Under the pieces are notes generated by a model. The model made no database searches, had not been told where the DNA came from, and saw only the letters and a program-made list of their open reading frames with translations. Below are positions 52,231 through 63,213 of a stretch of 64,000 nucleotides of DNA, piece after piece. The position numbers and the translations under genes are program-made. The first letter of the stretch is position 1. Each line of letters opens with the position of its first letter. Origin of the DNA: Pseudomonas sichuanensis (lineage in GTDB: Bacteria; Pseudomonadota; Gammaproteobacteria; Pseudomonadales; Pseudomonadaceae); NCBI RefSeq assembly GCF_003231305.1, contig NZ_QKVM01000001.1, forward strand, positions 158,206 to 222,205, written 5' to 3'.

Positions 52231-53178
52231 TCAGATCAGCGAGCGAACCCGCAGCTCTTTGGGCATGGAGAAGGTGATGTTCTCCTCACGGCCATCGAGT
52301 TCTTCGGCGCCAGTGGCGCCCCAGGCCTTGAGCTGTTCGATCACGCCACGCACCAACACTTCGGGGGCCGAAGCACCGGCGGTGATGCCGATCCGCCCGA
52401 CACCGTCGAACCAGCTGCGCTGCAGGTCCTCGGCACCGTCGATCAGGTAGGCCGGGGTGCTCATGCGCTCGGCCAGCTCACGCAGGCGGTTGGAGTTGGA
52501 GCTGTTGGGGCTGCCGACCACCAGCACCACGTCGCACTCGTCGGCCAGTTGCTTGACGGCGTCCTGGCGGTTCTGGGTGGCGTAGCAGATGTCGTCCTTG
52601 CGCGGCCCACCGATGCTCGGGAAGCGTGCGCGCAGGGCGTCGATGACCCGGCTGGTGTCATCCATCGACAGGGTGGTCTGGGTAACGAAGGCCAGGTGCT
52701 CGGGGTTGCGCACCTGCAGCGCGGCAACGTCCTTCTCGTCCTCGACGAGGTAGATGGCGCCGCCATTGCTGGCATCGTATTGGCCCATGGTGCCTTCGAC
52801 TTCCGGGTGCCCGGCGTGGCCGATCAGGATGCACTCACGGCCGTCGCGGCTGTACTTGGCAACCTCGATATGCACCTTGGTCACCAGTGGGCAGGTGGCG
52901 TCGAAGACTTTCAGGCCACGGCCGGCGGCCTCCTGGCGCACCGCTTGCGACACACCATGGGCGCTGAAGATGACGATGACGTCGTCCGGCACCTGGTCCA
53001 GCTCTTCGACGAAAATCGCGCCACGGCTGCGCAGGTCTTCGACGACGAACTTGTTGTGCACCACTTCGTGGCGCACGTAGATCGGCGGGCCGAAGACTTC
53101 CAGGGCGCGGTTGACGATCTCGATCGCCCGGTCGACCCCCGCGCAGAAGCCGCGCGGGTTGGCGAGTTTGATTTGCAT
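52231..53178 (-). CDS. ispH: 4-hydroxy-3-methylbut-2-enyl diphosphate reductase IspH
   Basis: The 315-aa iron-sulfur enzyme makes IPP and DMAPP in the last step of the MEP pathway. The three cluster cysteines are in [27 protein letters not shown] and [12 protein letters not shown], with the TQTTLS motif present. ATG 53178 is the family start. It is the last gene of the murJ-ispH block. Confidence 0.97.
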   Translation of the reverse strand: MQIKLANPRGFCAGVDRAIEIVNRALEVFGPPIYVRHEVVHNKFVVEDLRSRGAIFVEELDQVPDDVIVIFSAHGVSQAVRQEAAGRGLKVFDATCPLVTKVHIEVAKYSRDGRECILIGHAGHPEVEGTMGQYDASNGGAIYLVEDEKDVAALQVRNPEHLAFVTQTTLSMDDTSRVIDALRARFPSIGGPRKDDICYATQNRQDAVKQLADECDVVLVVGSPNSSNSNRLRELAERMSTPAYLIDGAEDLQRSWFDGVGRIGITAGASAPEVLVRGVIEQLKAWGATGAEELDGREENITFSMPKELRVRSLI

Positions 53179-53192
53179 GCTCGGCTCCAGGC

Positions 53193-53630
53193 TCACAGGG
53201 CCTTCACGTCGAGGATCTGCACCTCGAAGTTGAGGGTCTTGCCAGCCAGCGGATGGTTGAAGTCGATGGTCACCTGGTTGTCGTCGAACGCTTTGACCAC
53301 ACCCGGCAGCTCGGTGTTGGCGGCATCGTTGAAGATCACCAGCAGCCCGTCGGACAGCTCCATGCCTTCGAACTGCGAGCGCGGCATCACCTGCACGTTC
53401 TGCGGGTTGTGCTGGCCGAAGGCGTTCTCTGGGGCGATGCTCAGCTTGCGCTGGTCACCGGCCTTGAAACCGAACAGGGCGCTTTCGAAGCCTGGCAGCA
53501 AGTTGCCATCGCCGACCTTGAAGGTGGCCGGGGCCTTGTCGAAGGTGCTGTCGACGGTATCGCCGTTTTCCAGGTGCAGGGCGAAGTGCAGGGTCACTTC
53601 GGTGTTCTGGCCAATACGTGTCTCAGTCAT
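53193..53630 (-). CDS. fkpB: FKBP-type peptidyl-prolyl isomerase
   Basis: The 145-aa protein is of the SlpA/FkpB type, with a [18 protein letters not shown] start and [14 protein letters not shown] at the end. An IF (insert-in-flap) chaperone domain splits the FKBP fold ([19 protein letters not shown]). It overlaps lspA by 8 bases and precedes ispH, the usual gene order. Confidence 0.95.
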   Translation of the reverse strand: MTETRIGQNTEVTLHFALHLENGDTVDSTFDKAPATFKVGDGNLLPGFESALFGFKAGDQRKLSIAPENAFGQHNPQNVQVMPRSQFEGMELSDGLLVIFNDAANTELPGVVKAFDDNQVTIDFNHPLAGKTLNFEVQILDVKAL

Positions 53631-54135
53631 GGACAGGCTCCTCGGACTTCTTGCTCTTGAACATATCCAGCGCCAGCATCACCGCACCCACGGTGATGGC
53701 GCTGTCGGCCACGTTGAAGGCCGGGAAGTAATGGGTGTTGCGCCAGTGCACCAGGATGAAGTCGACCACATGGCCAAGCACCACGCGGTCGTACAGGTTG
53801 CCCAGCGCGCCACCCAGCACCAGGGCCAGGGCCACGGCAAGCCAGGTCTCGTTGCGCCCCAGACGCTTGAGCCAGACCACCAGCACGGCGCTGACCACCA
53901 CGGCGATCAGGGCGAACAACCAGCGCTGCCAGCCGGAGCTGTCGGCGAGGAAGCTGAAGGCCGCGCCGGTGTTGTAGGCCAGGGTCCAGCTGAAGTAGTC
54001 GGGAATGACCACAATCTGCTGGTACAGGCTCAACGCCCCTTCGAAGTAGACCTTGGTGGCCTGGTCGACGACCAGTACCACCAGGCTCAGCCAGAGCCAG
54101 GCAAGGCGCCCGAAGCGCCCAGCTGCATTAGGCAT
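53623..54135 (-). CDS. lspA: Lipoprotein signal peptidase LspA
   Basis: The 170-aa inner-membrane aspartic protease cleaves lipoprotein signal peptides after lipidation. It has four helices and the catalytic aspartates in [18 protein letters not shown] and [15 protein letters not shown] 54135 overlaps the end of ileS by 8 bases. This enzyme serves the lipoproteins seen in this window, such as BamD. Confidence 0.96.
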   Translation of the reverse strand: MPNAAGRFGRLAWLWLSLVVLVVDQATKVYFEGALSLYQQIVVIPDYFSWTLAYNTGAAFSFLADSSGWQRWLFALIAVVVSAVLVVWLKRLGRNETWLAVALALVLGGALGNLYDRVVLGHVVDFILVHWRNTHYFPAFNVADSAITVGAVMLALDMFKSKKSEEPVHD

Positions 54136-56959
54136 AGTGGCGCACCTCACCTTCACCGCTCAGGTTGTCGACGCAACGGCCGCAGATTTCCGGGTGCTCC
54201 GGGTGGCTGCCGACGTCGGCGCGGAAGTGCCAGCAACGGCCGCACTTGGCATGGCCGGACTTGACGATCTTCAGCTTGAGGCCTTCGACTTCGGTTGTCA
54301 CGGCATCGGCCGGAGCCTGGACGAACGGCACCACGCTGGCGGCGGAGGTGATCAGCACGAAGCGCAGCTCGTCGCCGAGCTTGTTCAGGTCGGCAGTCAG
54401 GCCCTCTTCGGCGAACAGGGTGACTTCGGCCTGCAGGTTGCCGCCGATGACCTTGGCGCTGCGCTGGTTCTCCAGCTCCTTGTTGACGGCTGCCTTGACT
54501 GCCATCACGCGGTCCCAGTAAGCGCGGTCCAGCTCGGCGTCGGCCGGCAGTTCGCTCAGGCCCTGGTACCAGCCGTTGAGCATCACCGACTCGTTACGCT
54601 CACCTGGCAGGTACTGCCAGATTTCGTCGGCGGTGAAGGCCAGGATCGGCGCGATCCAGCGCACCAGCGCCTCGCTGATGTGGTACAGCGCGGTCTGGCA
54701 GGAACGGCGGGCGACACTGTTGGCGCCGGTGGTGTACTGGCGGTCTTTGATGATGTCGAGGTAGAAGCCGCCCAGCTCCTGCACGCAGAAGTTGTGGATC
54801 TTCGAGTAGACGTTCCAGAAGCGGTATTCGCCGTAGTGCTCTTCCAACTCGCGTTGCAGCAGCAGGGTACGGTCCACCGCCCAGCGGTCCAGCGCCAGCA
54901 TGTCTTCGGCCGGCAGCAGGTCGCGGGCCGGGTCGAAGCCGGACAGGTTGGACAGCAGGAAGCGCGCGGTGTTGCGGATACGGCGGTAGGCGTCGGCGCT
55001 GCGCTGCAGGATCTGCTCGGAAACCGCCATCTCACCGGAGTAGTCGGTGGCCGAGACCCACAGGCGCAGGATGTCGGCACCCAGGGTGTTGTTGACCTTT
55101 TCCGGCTCGATGGTGTTGCCCAGGGACTTGGACATCTTGCGGCCGCTCTCGTCCACAGTGAAACCGTGGGTCAGCAGCTCGCGGTACGGCGCGTGGTTGT
55201 CGATGGCGCAGCCGGTCAGCAACGAGGAGTGGAACCAGCCGCGGTGCTGGTCGGAACCTTCCAGGTACAGGTCGGCGCGCGGGCCGGTGGCGTGGCCGAT
55301 GTCGTGCGAGCCACGCAGCACATGCCAGTGGGTTGTACCGGAGTCGAACCAGACGTCGAGGGTGTCGGCGATCTTGTCGTACTGGCCGGCTTCGTCACCG
55401 AGCAGTTCGGCGGCGTCCATCTTGAACCAGGCTTCGATGCCTTCTTTCTCGACGCGCTTGGCCACTTCTTCCATCAGTTCGACGGTGCGCGGGTGCAGCT
55501 CGCCGGTCTGTTTGTCGAGGAAGAACGGGATCGGTACCCCCCAGTTGCGCTGACGCGAGATGCACCAGTCCGGGCGGTTGGCGATCATCGAGTGCAGACG
55601 CGCCTGGCCCCAGGCCGGAACGAACTTGGTGTCTTCGATGGCCTTGAGCGCGCGTTCACGCAGCGGCTCGCCAGTGGATGGCTGCTTGTCCATGCCGACG
55701 AACCACTGCGCGGTGGCACGGTAGATCAGCGGGGTCTTGTGGCGCCAGCAGTGCATGTAGCTGTGGCTGATGGTTTCGGTGTGCATCAGCGCACCGACTT
55801 CGCTCAGCTTGTCGACGATGGCCGGGTTGGCCTTCCAGATGAACTGGCCGCCGAAGAACGGCAGCGACTCGACGTACACGCCGTTGCTTTGCACCGGGGT
55901 GAGGATGTCGTCGTTGACCATGCCGTAGCGCTTGCAGGTGACGAAGTCGTCCTCACCGTAGGCAGGCGACGAGTGCACCACACCGGTACCGGCGCCCAGT
56001 TCGACGTAGTCGGCCAGGTAGATCGGCGACAGGCGGTCGTAGAACGGGTGACGGAAGTTGATCAGTTCCAGCGCCGAACCTTGCGCGGTGGCGATGACCG
56101 AACCTTCGAGGTTGTAACGCTTGAGGCACGACGCTACCAGCTCTTCGGCCAGCACCAGCAGGCGCTCGCCGGTATCGACCAGGGCGTACTTGAACTCGGG
56201 GTGGATGTTCAGCGCCTGGTTGGCCGGGATGGTCCACGGGGTGGTGGTCCAGATCACGATGGCCGCTGGCTTGGCCAGCGAGGCCAGGCCGAAGGCGGCG
56301 GCCAGCTTGGCGTCGTCCGCGATCGGGAAGGCCACGTCGATGGTCTGGGATTTCTTGTCGGCGTATTCGACTTCGGCTTCGGCCAGGGCCGATGCGCAAT
56401 CGAAGCACCAGTTCACGGGCTTGAGGCCCTTGAACACGAAACCTTGCTTGACCATCTCGGCCAGGGCGCGGATTTCACCGGCCTCGTTGGCGAAGTTCAT
56501 GGTCTTGTAGGGGTTGTCCCAGTCGCCCAGCACGCCCAGGCGGATGAACTCGGTCTTCTGCCCTTCGATCTGCTCGGCGGCGTACTCGCGGCACAGCTCG
56601 CGGGTACGGTCGGCGGTCAGGTGCTTGCCGTGGGTGACTTCGACCTTGTGCTCGATCGGCAGGCCGTGGCAGTCCCAGCCCGGCACGTAGGGCGCATCGA
56701 AGCCCGACAGGGTTTTCGAGCGGACGATCATGTCCTTGAGAATCTTGTTCAGCGCATGACCGATATGGATCTTGCCGTTGGCATAGGGCGGGCCGTCGTG
56801 CAGGACGAACTTCGGACGATCCTTGCCAATTTCGCGCAGCTTCTGGTACAGGCCAATGCTGTCCCAGCGCTGCAGAATCTGCGGTTCGCGCTGAGGCAGG
56901 CCGGCCTTCATCGGGAAGGCGGTGTCCGGAAGGTTTAGCGTGGCTTTGTAGTCGGTCAT
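54128..56959 (-). CDS. ileS: Isoleucyl-tRNA synthetase
   Basis: The 943-aa class I synthetase has the HIGH motif in [18 protein letters not shown] and the KMSKS motif in [16 protein letters not shown]. The CP1 editing region is present ([18 protein letters not shown]). A C-terminal zinc site [11 protein letters not shown] and CGRCV is also there. It overlaps ribF by 4 bases. Confidence 0.98.
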   Translation of the reverse strand: MTDYKATLNLPDTAFPMKAGLPQREPQILQRWDSIGLYQKLREIGKDRPKFVLHDGPPYANGKIHIGHALNKILKDMIVRSKTLSGFDAPYVPGWDCHGLPIEHKVEVTHGKHLTADRTRELCREYAAEQIEGQKTEFIRLGVLGDWDNPYKTMNFANEAGEIRALAEMVKQGFVFKGLKPVNWCFDCASALAEAEVEYADKKSQTIDVAFPIADDAKLAAAFGLASLAKPAAIVIWTTTPWTIPANQALNIHPEFKYALVDTGERLLVLAEELVASCLKRYNLEGSVIATAQGSALELINFRHPFYDRLSPIYLADYVELGAGTGVVHSSPAYGEDDFVTCKRYGMVNDDILTPVQSNGVYVESLPFFGGQFIWKANPAIVDKLSEVGALMHTETISHSYMHCWRHKTPLIYRATAQWFVGMDKQPSTGEPLRERALKAIEDTKFVPAWGQARLHSMIANRPDWCISRQRNWGVPIPFFLDKQTGELHPRTVELMEEVAKRVEKEGIEAWFKMDAAELLGDEAGQYDKIADTLDVWFDSGTTHWHVLRGSHDIGHATGPRADLYLEGSDQHRGWFHSSLLTGCAIDNHAPYRELLTHGFTVDESGRKMSKSLGNTIEPEKVNNTLGADILRLWVSATDYSGEMAVSEQILQRSADAYRRIRNTARFLLSNLSGFDPARDLLPAEDMLALDRWAVDRTLLLQRELEEHYGEYRFWNVYSKIHNFCVQELGGFYLDIIKDRQYTTGANSVARRSCQTALYHISEALVRWIAPILAFTADEIWQYLPGERNESVMLNGWYQGLSELPADAELDRAYWDRVMAVKAAVNKELENQRSAKVIGGNLQAEVTLFAEEGLTADLNKLGDELRFVLITSAASVVPFVQAPADAVTTEVEGLKLKIVKSGHAKCGRCWHFRADVGSHPEHPEICGRCVDNLSGEGEVRHYA

Positions 56960-57906
56960 TTCAGGCTCTTCGTTAGCGGTTGAGCGTGCCAGTGGGCACG
57001 TGCGGCGGCGATGTCCGCGTCGATCGCCGACTTCAGCGCCTCCAGGGAGGCGAAACGCTGCTCTTCACGCAGCTTGTGGTGGAACTCCACCGTCAGACGC
57101 CGGCCGTAGAGGTCACCGGCGTAGTCCAGAAGATGAATCTCCAGGTGGGGACGCCCGTCACCGGCGACGGTGGGGCGTACTCCGATGTTGCCGACACCCG
57201 GCCACTGCTTACCGTCGATCTCGATGCTGGCCAGGTAGACCCCGGACAGCGGTACGCGGCGGCGCTTGAGCTGGATGTTGGCGGTGGGCGTGCCGAGCTG
57301 ACGGGCCAGTTTCTGGCCGTGCAGCACGCGCCCGGTAATGCGGTAAGGGCGGCCCAGCAGGTGCGCGGCCAGTTCGAAGTTGCCTTCGCCGAGGGCCTTG
57401 CGCACTTCGGTGCTGCTGACCCGCAGGCCGTCCTGGATCACGGTGTTGGCGGCTTCGACGGTAAAGCCGTAGCGCTCGCCTGCATCGACCAGGAAATCGA
57501 AGTCGCCGGCGCGGTCACAGCCGAAGCGGAAGTCGTCACCCACTTCGAGATGGCGCACACCCAGGCCATCGACCAGAATCGCCTTGACGAACTCATCGGC
57601 GCTGAGCTTGCTCAGGCGCTGGTTGAAAGCCAGGCACAACACCCGGTCGATACCTTCGCCAGCCAGCAGCTCGACCTTGTCGCGCAGGCGCGCCAGGCGG
57701 GCCGGGGCGGTGTCGGGGGCGAAGTATTCGCGCGGCTGCGGCTCGAAGATCACCACGCAAGTGGGCATGCCGAGTGCCTGGCCGCGCTCGCGCAGACGCG
57801 CGAGGATCGCCTGGTGACCCCGGTGGACCCCGTCGAAGTTGCCAATGGTGGCGACACAGCCCCGGTGCTCGGGGCGCAGGTTGTGAAGACCTCGAACCAG
57901 CTGCAT
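56956..57906 (-). CDS. ribF: Bifunctional riboflavin kinase/FAD synthetase
   Basis: The 316-aa enzyme makes FMN and FAD. The N-terminal nucleotidyltransferase domain has [16 protein letters not shown] and the C-terminal kinase domain has [23 protein letters not shown] 57906 ([16 protein letters not shown]) is the family start. It is separated from murJ by 117 bases, which may hold an internal promoter. Confidence 0.96.
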   Translation of the reverse strand: MQLVRGLHNLRPEHRGCVATIGNFDGVHRGHQAILARLRERGQALGMPTCVVIFEPQPREYFAPDTAPARLARLRDKVELLAGEGIDRVLCLAFNQRLSKLSADEFVKAILVDGLGVRHLEVGDDFRFGCDRAGDFDFLVDAGERYGFTVEAANTVIQDGLRVSSTEVRKALGEGNFELAAHLLGRPYRITGRVLHGQKLARQLGTPTANIQLKRRRVPLSGVYLASIEIDGKQWPGVGNIGVRPTVAGDGRPHLEIHLLDYAGDLYGRRLTVEFHHKLREEQRFASLEALKSAIDADIAAARAHWHAQPLTKSLK

Positions 57907-58023
57907 AACGCGCTTCTTGCTCATAAAGTGGCCGATTATAACCACACCCGGGCGCTGACGACAGGCAGCAGCGCCACCCGGGTGTGTGGAATGTGAAAAA
58001 CCGACGCCTGACCCTTTTGCGCC

Positions 58024-59562
58024 TCAGTGCAGCGCTTTGCGGGCGAAATGCCGCGGGCGGAAACCGCACAGGTACAGGCAACCGAAGTAAGTAACCACAC
58101 CCGCCGCGATCAGGCCGCCCAGGCGCAGGAAACGCGCCAGCATATCGCCCTGCGCCCAGGCCGGCAGGTAGTGCATGCCCAACAGCAGCACGCCCGACAT
58201 CAGCCCCACCGCCAACACCAGCTTGAGCAGGAACAGCAGCCAGCCGGGTTGCGGCGTGTACAGCCGTTGGCTGCGCAGCTTCCAGTACAGCAAGCCGGCA
58301 TTCAGGCAGGCCCCCAGGCTGATCGCCAGGGCCAACCCGGCATGGGCCAGCGGGCCGACCAGCGCCAGGTTGAGCAATTGGGTGCAGACCAGGGTGAACA
58401 CCGCGATCTTTACCGGCGTGCGGATATTCTGCTGCGCATAGAAGCCTGGAGCCAGCACCTTGACCAGGATGATCGCCAGCAGGCCCACCGAATAGGCGAT
58501 CAGGGCGCGCTGGGTCATGGCCGCGTCGAAAGCGGTGAACTTGCCGTACTGGAACAATGCCACGGTCAGCGGTTCGGCAAGAATCGCCAGGGCCAGGGTG
58601 CACGGCAACACCAGCAGGAAGCACAGGCGCAGGCCCCAGTCGAGAATCCGCGAGTACTCTTCACGGTCCTTGTTGGCGTAGGTCTTGGCCAGGGTCGGCA
58701 ACAGGATGGTGCCCAGGGCCACGCCCAGCACCCCCGAAGGCAGCTCCATCAGCCGGTCGGCGTAATACATCCACGACACCGAGCCGGCCACCAGGAAGGA
58801 GGCGAAAATGGTGTTGATGATCAGCGAGATCTGGCTCACCGATACCCCGAGGATGGCCGGCAGCATCTGCTTGAGCACCCGCCACACGCCGGCGTCGCGC
58901 AGGTTCAGGCGCGGCAGCACGAGCATGCCGATCTTCTTCAACGCGGGCAGCTGGTACAACAGTTGCGCCAGGCCACCGGCCAGCACGCCCCAGCCCAGGG
59001 CCATGATGGGCGGGTCGAAGTAGGGTGTGAGCAGGACGGCGAAGGCGATCATCGCCACGTTGAGCAGGGTCGGGGTGAAGGCCGGAACGCTGAAGCGATT
59101 CCAGGTATTGAGGATGGCGCCTGCCAGGGAAGACAGCGAGATCAGCAATATATAAGGAAAGGTCACCCGCAGCAGCGAAGTGGTCAGCTCGTATTTCTCG
59201 GCATTGTCGACAAACCCCGGCGCCGTGGCCCAGACCACCCAGGGCGCGGCAAGCATGCCGACGACCGTCACCAGCGCCAGGACCAGGGTAAGCAGGCCGC
59301 TGACATAGGCAATGAAGGTTCGGGTGGCCTCCTCGCCCTGCTGGGTCTTGTACTCGGCCAGGATCGGCACGAAGGCTTGCGAAAACGCCCCTTCGGCAAA
59401 GATCCGCCGCAGCAGGTTAGGCAACTTGAAGGCGATGAAAAAGGCGTCGGTGGCTACGCCAGCGCCGAAAATCCGCGCCAGGATGGTGTCGCGCACGAAG
59501 CCGAGCACCCGGGAAATCATGGTGATGGAGCTGACCGCAGCCAGGGATTTGAGCAGGTTCAT
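58024..59562 (-). CDS. murJ: Lipid II flippase MurJ
   Basis: The 512-aa MOP-superfamily membrane protein has about 14 helices. The start reads [20 protein letters not shown] and the body contains [20 protein letters not shown], typical of MurJ/MviN. It flips lipid II for peptidoglycan synthesis. It is divergent from rpsT. Confidence 0.96.
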   Translation of the reverse strand: MNLLKSLAAVSSITMISRVLGFVRDTILARIFGAGVATDAFFIAFKLPNLLRRIFAEGAFSQAFVPILAEYKTQQGEEATRTFIAYVSGLLTLVLALVTVVGMLAAPWVVWATAPGFVDNAEKYELTTSLLRVTFPYILLISLSSLAGAILNTWNRFSVPAFTPTLLNVAMIAFAVLLTPYFDPPIMALGWGVLAGGLAQLLYQLPALKKIGMLVLPRLNLRDAGVWRVLKQMLPAILGVSVSQISLIINTIFASFLVAGSVSWMYYADRLMELPSGVLGVALGTILLPTLAKTYANKDREEYSRILDWGLRLCFLLVLPCTLALAILAEPLTVALFQYGKFTAFDAAMTQRALIAYSVGLLAIILVKVLAPGFYAQQNIRTPVKIAVFTLVCTQLLNLALVGPLAHAGLALAISLGACLNAGLLYWKLRSQRLYTPQPGWLLFLLKLVLAVGLMSGVLLLGMHYLPAWAQGDMLARFLRLGGLIAAGVVTYFGCLYLCGFRPRHFARKALH

Positions 59563-59732
59563 CGAAAAGATTCACGCCAGAGGACGGAGGACGCTGCCAG
59601 TTGGCATCCGAATGTGCGATACTCCCGCGCCTTCGCAGGGGAGCCAAAAATTCCCGAGTTTACAGGTCGCGTAGCAGAAAGGAATCTTTCCTGCCTGTTG
59701 ACCCACCACTCGGCGGAACCTTGCAGGTGGCC

Positions 59733-59761
59733 TTGACATCCGTTCGACTCGTCGGCATGAT
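59733..59761 (+). promoter_or_regulatory. Probable rpsT promoter
   Basis: TTGACA and CATGAT are separated by 17 bases, 53 bases upstream of the rpsT start, followed by GC-rich CGCGGCC. The -10 is imperfect. Confidence 0.5.
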
Positions 59762-59813
59762 TCGCGGCCTATTTTGTTTGCTATTTACCTAAAGTCTTTC
59801 GAGGAGCTCGACG

Positions 59814-60092
59814 GTGGCCAACACACCTTCCGCCAAGAAACGTGCAAAACAGGCTGAGAAGCGTCGCAGCCACAACGCCAGCCTGCGTTCCATGGTTCGC
59901 ACCTACATCAAGAATGTAGTCAAAGCCATTGACGCAAAAGACGCTGAAAAAGCGCAAGCCGCTTACGTTCTGGCTGTGCCTGTAATCGACCGTATGGCCG
60001 ACAAGGGCATCATCCACAAGAACAAGGCTGCTCGCCACAAAGGCCGTCTGAATGGCCACATCAAGGCGCTGAAAGAAGCTGCAGCTGCCTAA
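59814..60092 (+). CDS. rpsT: Ribosomal protein bS20
   Basis: The 92-aa basic helical protein has [20 protein letters not shown] at its start and a Lys/Ala-rich end. It binds 16S rRNA early in 30S assembly. It starts at GTG 59814 after GAGGAG. The non-ATG start is usual for rpsT, which is autoregulated at initiation in E. coli. Confidence 0.97.
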   Translation: MANTPSAKKRAKQAEKRRSHNASLRSMVRTYIKNVVKAIDAKDAEKAQAAYVLAVPVIDRMADKGIIHKNKAARHKGRLNGHIKALKEAAAA

Positions 60093-60112
60093 GCGACGTT
60101 CTTGTCGAAAAA

Positions 60113-60136
60113 ACCGACCCTAGGGTCGGTTTTTTT
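60113..60136 (+). terminator. Terminator of rpsT
   Basis: ACCGACCC and GGGTCGGT form a stem with a short TA loop, followed by seven T, 21 bases after the stop. Confidence 0.93.
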
Positions 60137-60179
60137 ATGCCTGCGATTTAGTGGGCCACGCTGGTAGATCACTCATGCC

Positions 60180-60265
60180 GTGGGAGCGGCTTCAGCCGCG
60201 AAGCAAGCAACGCGGTGCGTGGCACCCGCTGCGCGGGTGTTCGCGGCTAAAGCCGCTCCTACAGA
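60180..60265. repeat. Inverted REP pair, GGAGCGGCTTCAGCCGCGAA type
   Basis: GTGGGAGCGGCTTCAGCCGC and its partner GCGGCTAAAGCCGCTCCTAC face each other over about 45 bases, between the convergent rpsT and pqiB. This is a fourth REP flavour in the window. Confidence 0.8.
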
Positions 60266-60296
60266 GGGCAGGGCCGCATGACGGCCCTGCCCTTCA

Positions 60297-62606
60297 TCAC
60301 TTGCCGATCTGCAGCTTCGGCGCCCACTGCAGCCAGGCATCTTCCGGCTTGTCGAACAGGGCGAAGGTCTGCTGCGGCCGTGCCGGGTTGCCCATCTGCT
60401 CGCCATCCGGCGTGGCGAAGGCAATACCACCGTCGATCAGGGTCTCCAGTGACTCGGTACGTACCGTGGCGCCTTTGAACAGGCCCCAGTCGAAACCGAA
60501 CCCACTGCTGTTCCAGAAGCGGCTGCCACCGCGCACCAGGCCTGCATAACGCGGCTCGATAAGGATGTGGATAAGTACCCGGTCGGCAGTCTGGCCCAGC
60601 TCGAAGCCGACCACCTTGCCCACCGCGACTTCACGGTAGGTGACCGGCACCCCGGGCTTGATCGAGCCACGCCGCGGCGCACTCAGGGTCAGCGGCAGGC
60701 CGACTTCCTCGCCCTTCACCTGCGGCGCATCGGCCAAGGCAATGAAATCACGCTGCGGCCCCTTGTCCTTGAGCGCCGGCAACACTTCCAGGTACTGCCC
60801 TCCCACCAAGGTATCGAGGTTCTCGGTGCGCACCAGACCCAGGGCCGGCTTGACCACCCAGAACTGTGTCCCCACCCGCGCAATACGATCCGCGGCCTGG
60901 GTAATACGCGCCCTGAGCAGTACGCCCTGCAGGTCGCTGGTCAGATCCACGCTCTCGACACTGCCTACGTCCAGCCCGCGGAAGCGGATCGAGGCACCCG
61001 GCTTCAGCCCATCGGCACGTTCCACGCGAATGGTTACCAGGGTGCCGGCACGGTTGGCGGCCTCCTGGCTCTCATGCAGACGGAAACGCGGGATACGCCG
61101 CTTGAGCGGCACATCGGGTTTTGGTGTGTCGAAGGAGATACCACCAGCCATAAGGGTCTGCAGCGACTCACTCTTGACCTGAATCCCCGAGAGGCCCCCG
61201 GTCAGGGTGATACCGCTGGCATTCCAGAAGCGCGTGGAGCCGTTGACCAGGTTGGCGTACTCCTTCTCGATGTGTACACCGATCAGGATGCGTTTGCTGT
61301 TGCGGGCGAACTGATAGCTCTGCACGCTGCCCACGCGTACCTGGCGGTACATCACTGGGCTGCCCACTTCCAGCGAGCCGAGGGTTTCGGCGAACAGCAC
61401 CATGTGCAAGCCAGGCGCCTTGAGATCAAGCGGTGGCGCCTTGGGCCGTGCCTCGAACTCACGCAAGGGCTTGGCGCCGGGCTCGCCCGGGCGAACAGCG
61501 ATGTAGTTACCCTTTACCAGCGCTTCCAGGCCAGTGATACCCGCGAGCGAGATGGAAGGCTTGACCACCCAGAACTGGGTCCCTTCGACCAGGTAATCCT
61601 CTGCCAGTGGGTCCAGGGTCAATTCCGCCATTGCGCTGGAGAGGTCGCCTTCGATCTTCAGGTCCTTGAGCGAGCCTACCTGGATCCCCTTGTACAGCAC
61701 CGGGGTACGGCCCTTCTGCAGCCCCTCGAAATCACTCAGTTTGACCTTCACCCGGATACCCGCCTGAGCGGCATCGAAATCCTCGTACAGCCGGAACGGC
61801 AGGCTTGGATCAGTGGGCGGGCTGTCCTGGCGATTTTCTGGCGTGGCAAAGGCGATACCGCCGGCGACGATGCTGGAAAGCGATTCGGTGCGCACCTTCA
61901 CGCCGGACAGGTCGGCATCGATGCTGACGCCACTGGCGTTCCAGAAACGCGTGTGCTTGCGCACCAGGCTGGCGTAGGCGGGCGCGATGAAGACTTTGAT
62001 CTCCACAGTGCCCTGATCCTCGGACAGGCGATAGCTTTTCACCCGGCCCACCTGGATCTGCTTGTAGAACACCGGGCTGTCACGGTTGAGCGAACCCAGG
62101 CGCTCGGCCTTGAGGGTCAGGTGCAAACCGGGCTCGGCATCGGACAACGGCGGGGCTTCCTTGAGCGCGGTGAAGCGCTTGGTCGGTTCGCCCTCTCCTG
62201 GCTCCACCGCGATGTAATTGCCTGAGACAAGCGTTTCAAGCCCGGAGATGCCTGCCAGGCTGACGCTGGGCTTCACCAGCCAGAAGCGCGTGCCTTTGGT
62301 CAAATGCGGCCCGGCCGCCTTGTTCATTTCAATGGTGGCGATAACACCCCGATTGTCGCCCTTGTTATCCAGTACCAGGCCCGTCACCTTGCCGATCGAC
62401 ATGCCCTTGAAAATGACCTCGGTCTTGTTGGCGACGATGCCCTCGCCGGTTTCGAAGCGCACCTGGATTTCGATACCGGCGTCACGGTAGGCCTGCCAGG
62501 CCAGCCAGCCACCGATGGCCAGCGCGATCAGCGGCAGGATCCAGATGGCCGACCAATTCGAAGCAGGGCGGGTTTTAGCCGTAGGCAAGTCACTCATGGT
62601 CGTCAT
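60297..62606 (-). CDS. pqiB: PqiB/YebT-type MCE protein with six MCE domains
   Basis: The 769-aa protein has one N-terminal membrane helix (SAIWILPLIALAIGGWLAW) and then six MCE repeats. I count them from the recurring phrases FKGMSIGKV, YKQIQVGRV, YKGIQVGSL, YRQVRVGSV, FRGLDVGSV and YREVAVGKV. MCE rings stack into a periplasmic tunnel that moves lipid between membranes. E. coli PqiB has three and YebT/LetB seven domains, so this is intermediate. ATG 62606 overlaps the PqiA-like gene; ATG 62597 is the alternative. No pqiC follows. Confidence 0.92.
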   Translation of the reverse strand: MTTMSDLPTAKTRPASNWSAIWILPLIALAIGGWLAWQAYRDAGIEIQVRFETGEGIVANKTEVIFKGMSIGKVTGLVLDNKGDNRGVIATIEMNKAAGPHLTKGTRFWLVKPSVSLAGISGLETLVSGNYIAVEPGEGEPTKRFTALKEAPPLSDAEPGLHLTLKAERLGSLNRDSPVFYKQIQVGRVKSYRLSEDQGTVEIKVFIAPAYASLVRKHTRFWNASGVSIDADLSGVKVRTESLSSIVAGGIAFATPENRQDSPPTDPSLPFRLYEDFDAAQAGIRVKVKLSDFEGLQKGRTPVLYKGIQVGSLKDLKIEGDLSSAMAELTLDPLAEDYLVEGTQFWVVKPSISLAGITGLEALVKGNYIAVRPGEPGAKPLREFEARPKAPPLDLKAPGLHMVLFAETLGSLEVGSPVMYRQVRVGSVQSYQFARNSKRILIGVHIEKEYANLVNGSTRFWNASGITLTGGLSGIQVKSESLQTLMAGGISFDTPKPDVPLKRRIPRFRLHESQEAANRAGTLVTIRVERADGLKPGASIRFRGLDVGSVESVDLTSDLQGVLLRARITQAADRIARVGTQFWVVKPALGLVRTENLDTLVGGQYLEVLPALKDKGPQRDFIALADAPQVKGEEVGLPLTLSAPRRGSIKPGVPVTYREVAVGKVVGFELGQTADRVLIHILIEPRYAGLVRGGSRFWNSSGFGFDWGLFKGATVRTESLETLIDGGIAFATPDGEQMGNPARPQQTFALFDKPEDAWLQWAPKLQIGK

Positions 62607-63213
62607 CCGACTCCGTGTTGTCCCAGATCAGTCGGGGATCGAAAGTTAAGGCTGCGAGCATCGTCAGGATCACCACACTGGCGAAGGCGACAGCGCCCAG
62701 GTTGGCTTCGACACTGGCAATGCGGCCAAAATTCACCACCGCCACCAGGATGGCAATGACGAAGATATCGAGCATGGACCAGCGCCCGATGAACTCGATG
62801 AAGCGGTACATCAGAATGCGCTGGCGCGCCGACAGCGGCTGGTGACGCTGCACCGAGTACAACAGCAGGGCAATGCCCACCAGCTTGAAGGTGGGTACCA
62901 GGATACTGGCGATGAATACCACGGCGGCGATCGGCAACATGCCGTGCTTGAGCAAGGTAATGACCCCCGACATGATGGTGTCGGGGCTGCCCTGCCCCAG
63001 CGCACTGACCGTCATGATCGGCAACACGTTGGCAGGGATATAGAGCACCATCGCAGTGAGCAGCAGCGCCCAGGTGCGCACGATGCTGTTAGGGCGGCGC
63101 TCATGGACAATGGCCCCGCAACGGGTGCATGTCTGCGAGGTGGTATCTGCCTCGCGGCGGTTGAGCTCATGGCATTCACCGCAGACCAGAATGCCTGCAT
63201 CAATCGCCCGCAT
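62590..63213 (-). CDS. pqiA: Paraquat-inducible protein A, C-terminal-type half
   Basis: The 207-aa membrane protein has an N-terminal zinc ribbon (VCGECHELNRREAD, CTRCGAIVHERR) and four helices of the PqiA/LetA family (LYIPANVLPIMTVSALGQG). It corresponds to the second half of E. coli PqiA. GGGGAGG stands 6 bases ahead of ATG 63213. It overlaps its upstream twin and pqiB. Confidence 0.9.
   Translation of the reverse strand: MRAIDAGILVCGECHELNRREADTTSQTCTRCGAIVHERRPNSIVRTWALLLTAMVLYIPANVLPIMTVSALGQGSPDTIMSGVITLLKHGMLPIAAVVFIASILVPTFKLVGIALLLYSVQRHQPLSARQRILMYRFIEFIGRWSMLDIFVIAILVAVVNFGRIASVEANLGAVAFASVVILTMLAALTFDPRLIWDNTESDDDHE

Noticed and set aside
54053..56938. Long plus-strand open frame of about 960 codons opposite ileS
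   Set aside because: It is a compositional shadow of ileS, with Val/Asp/His/Gln-rich low-information sequence.
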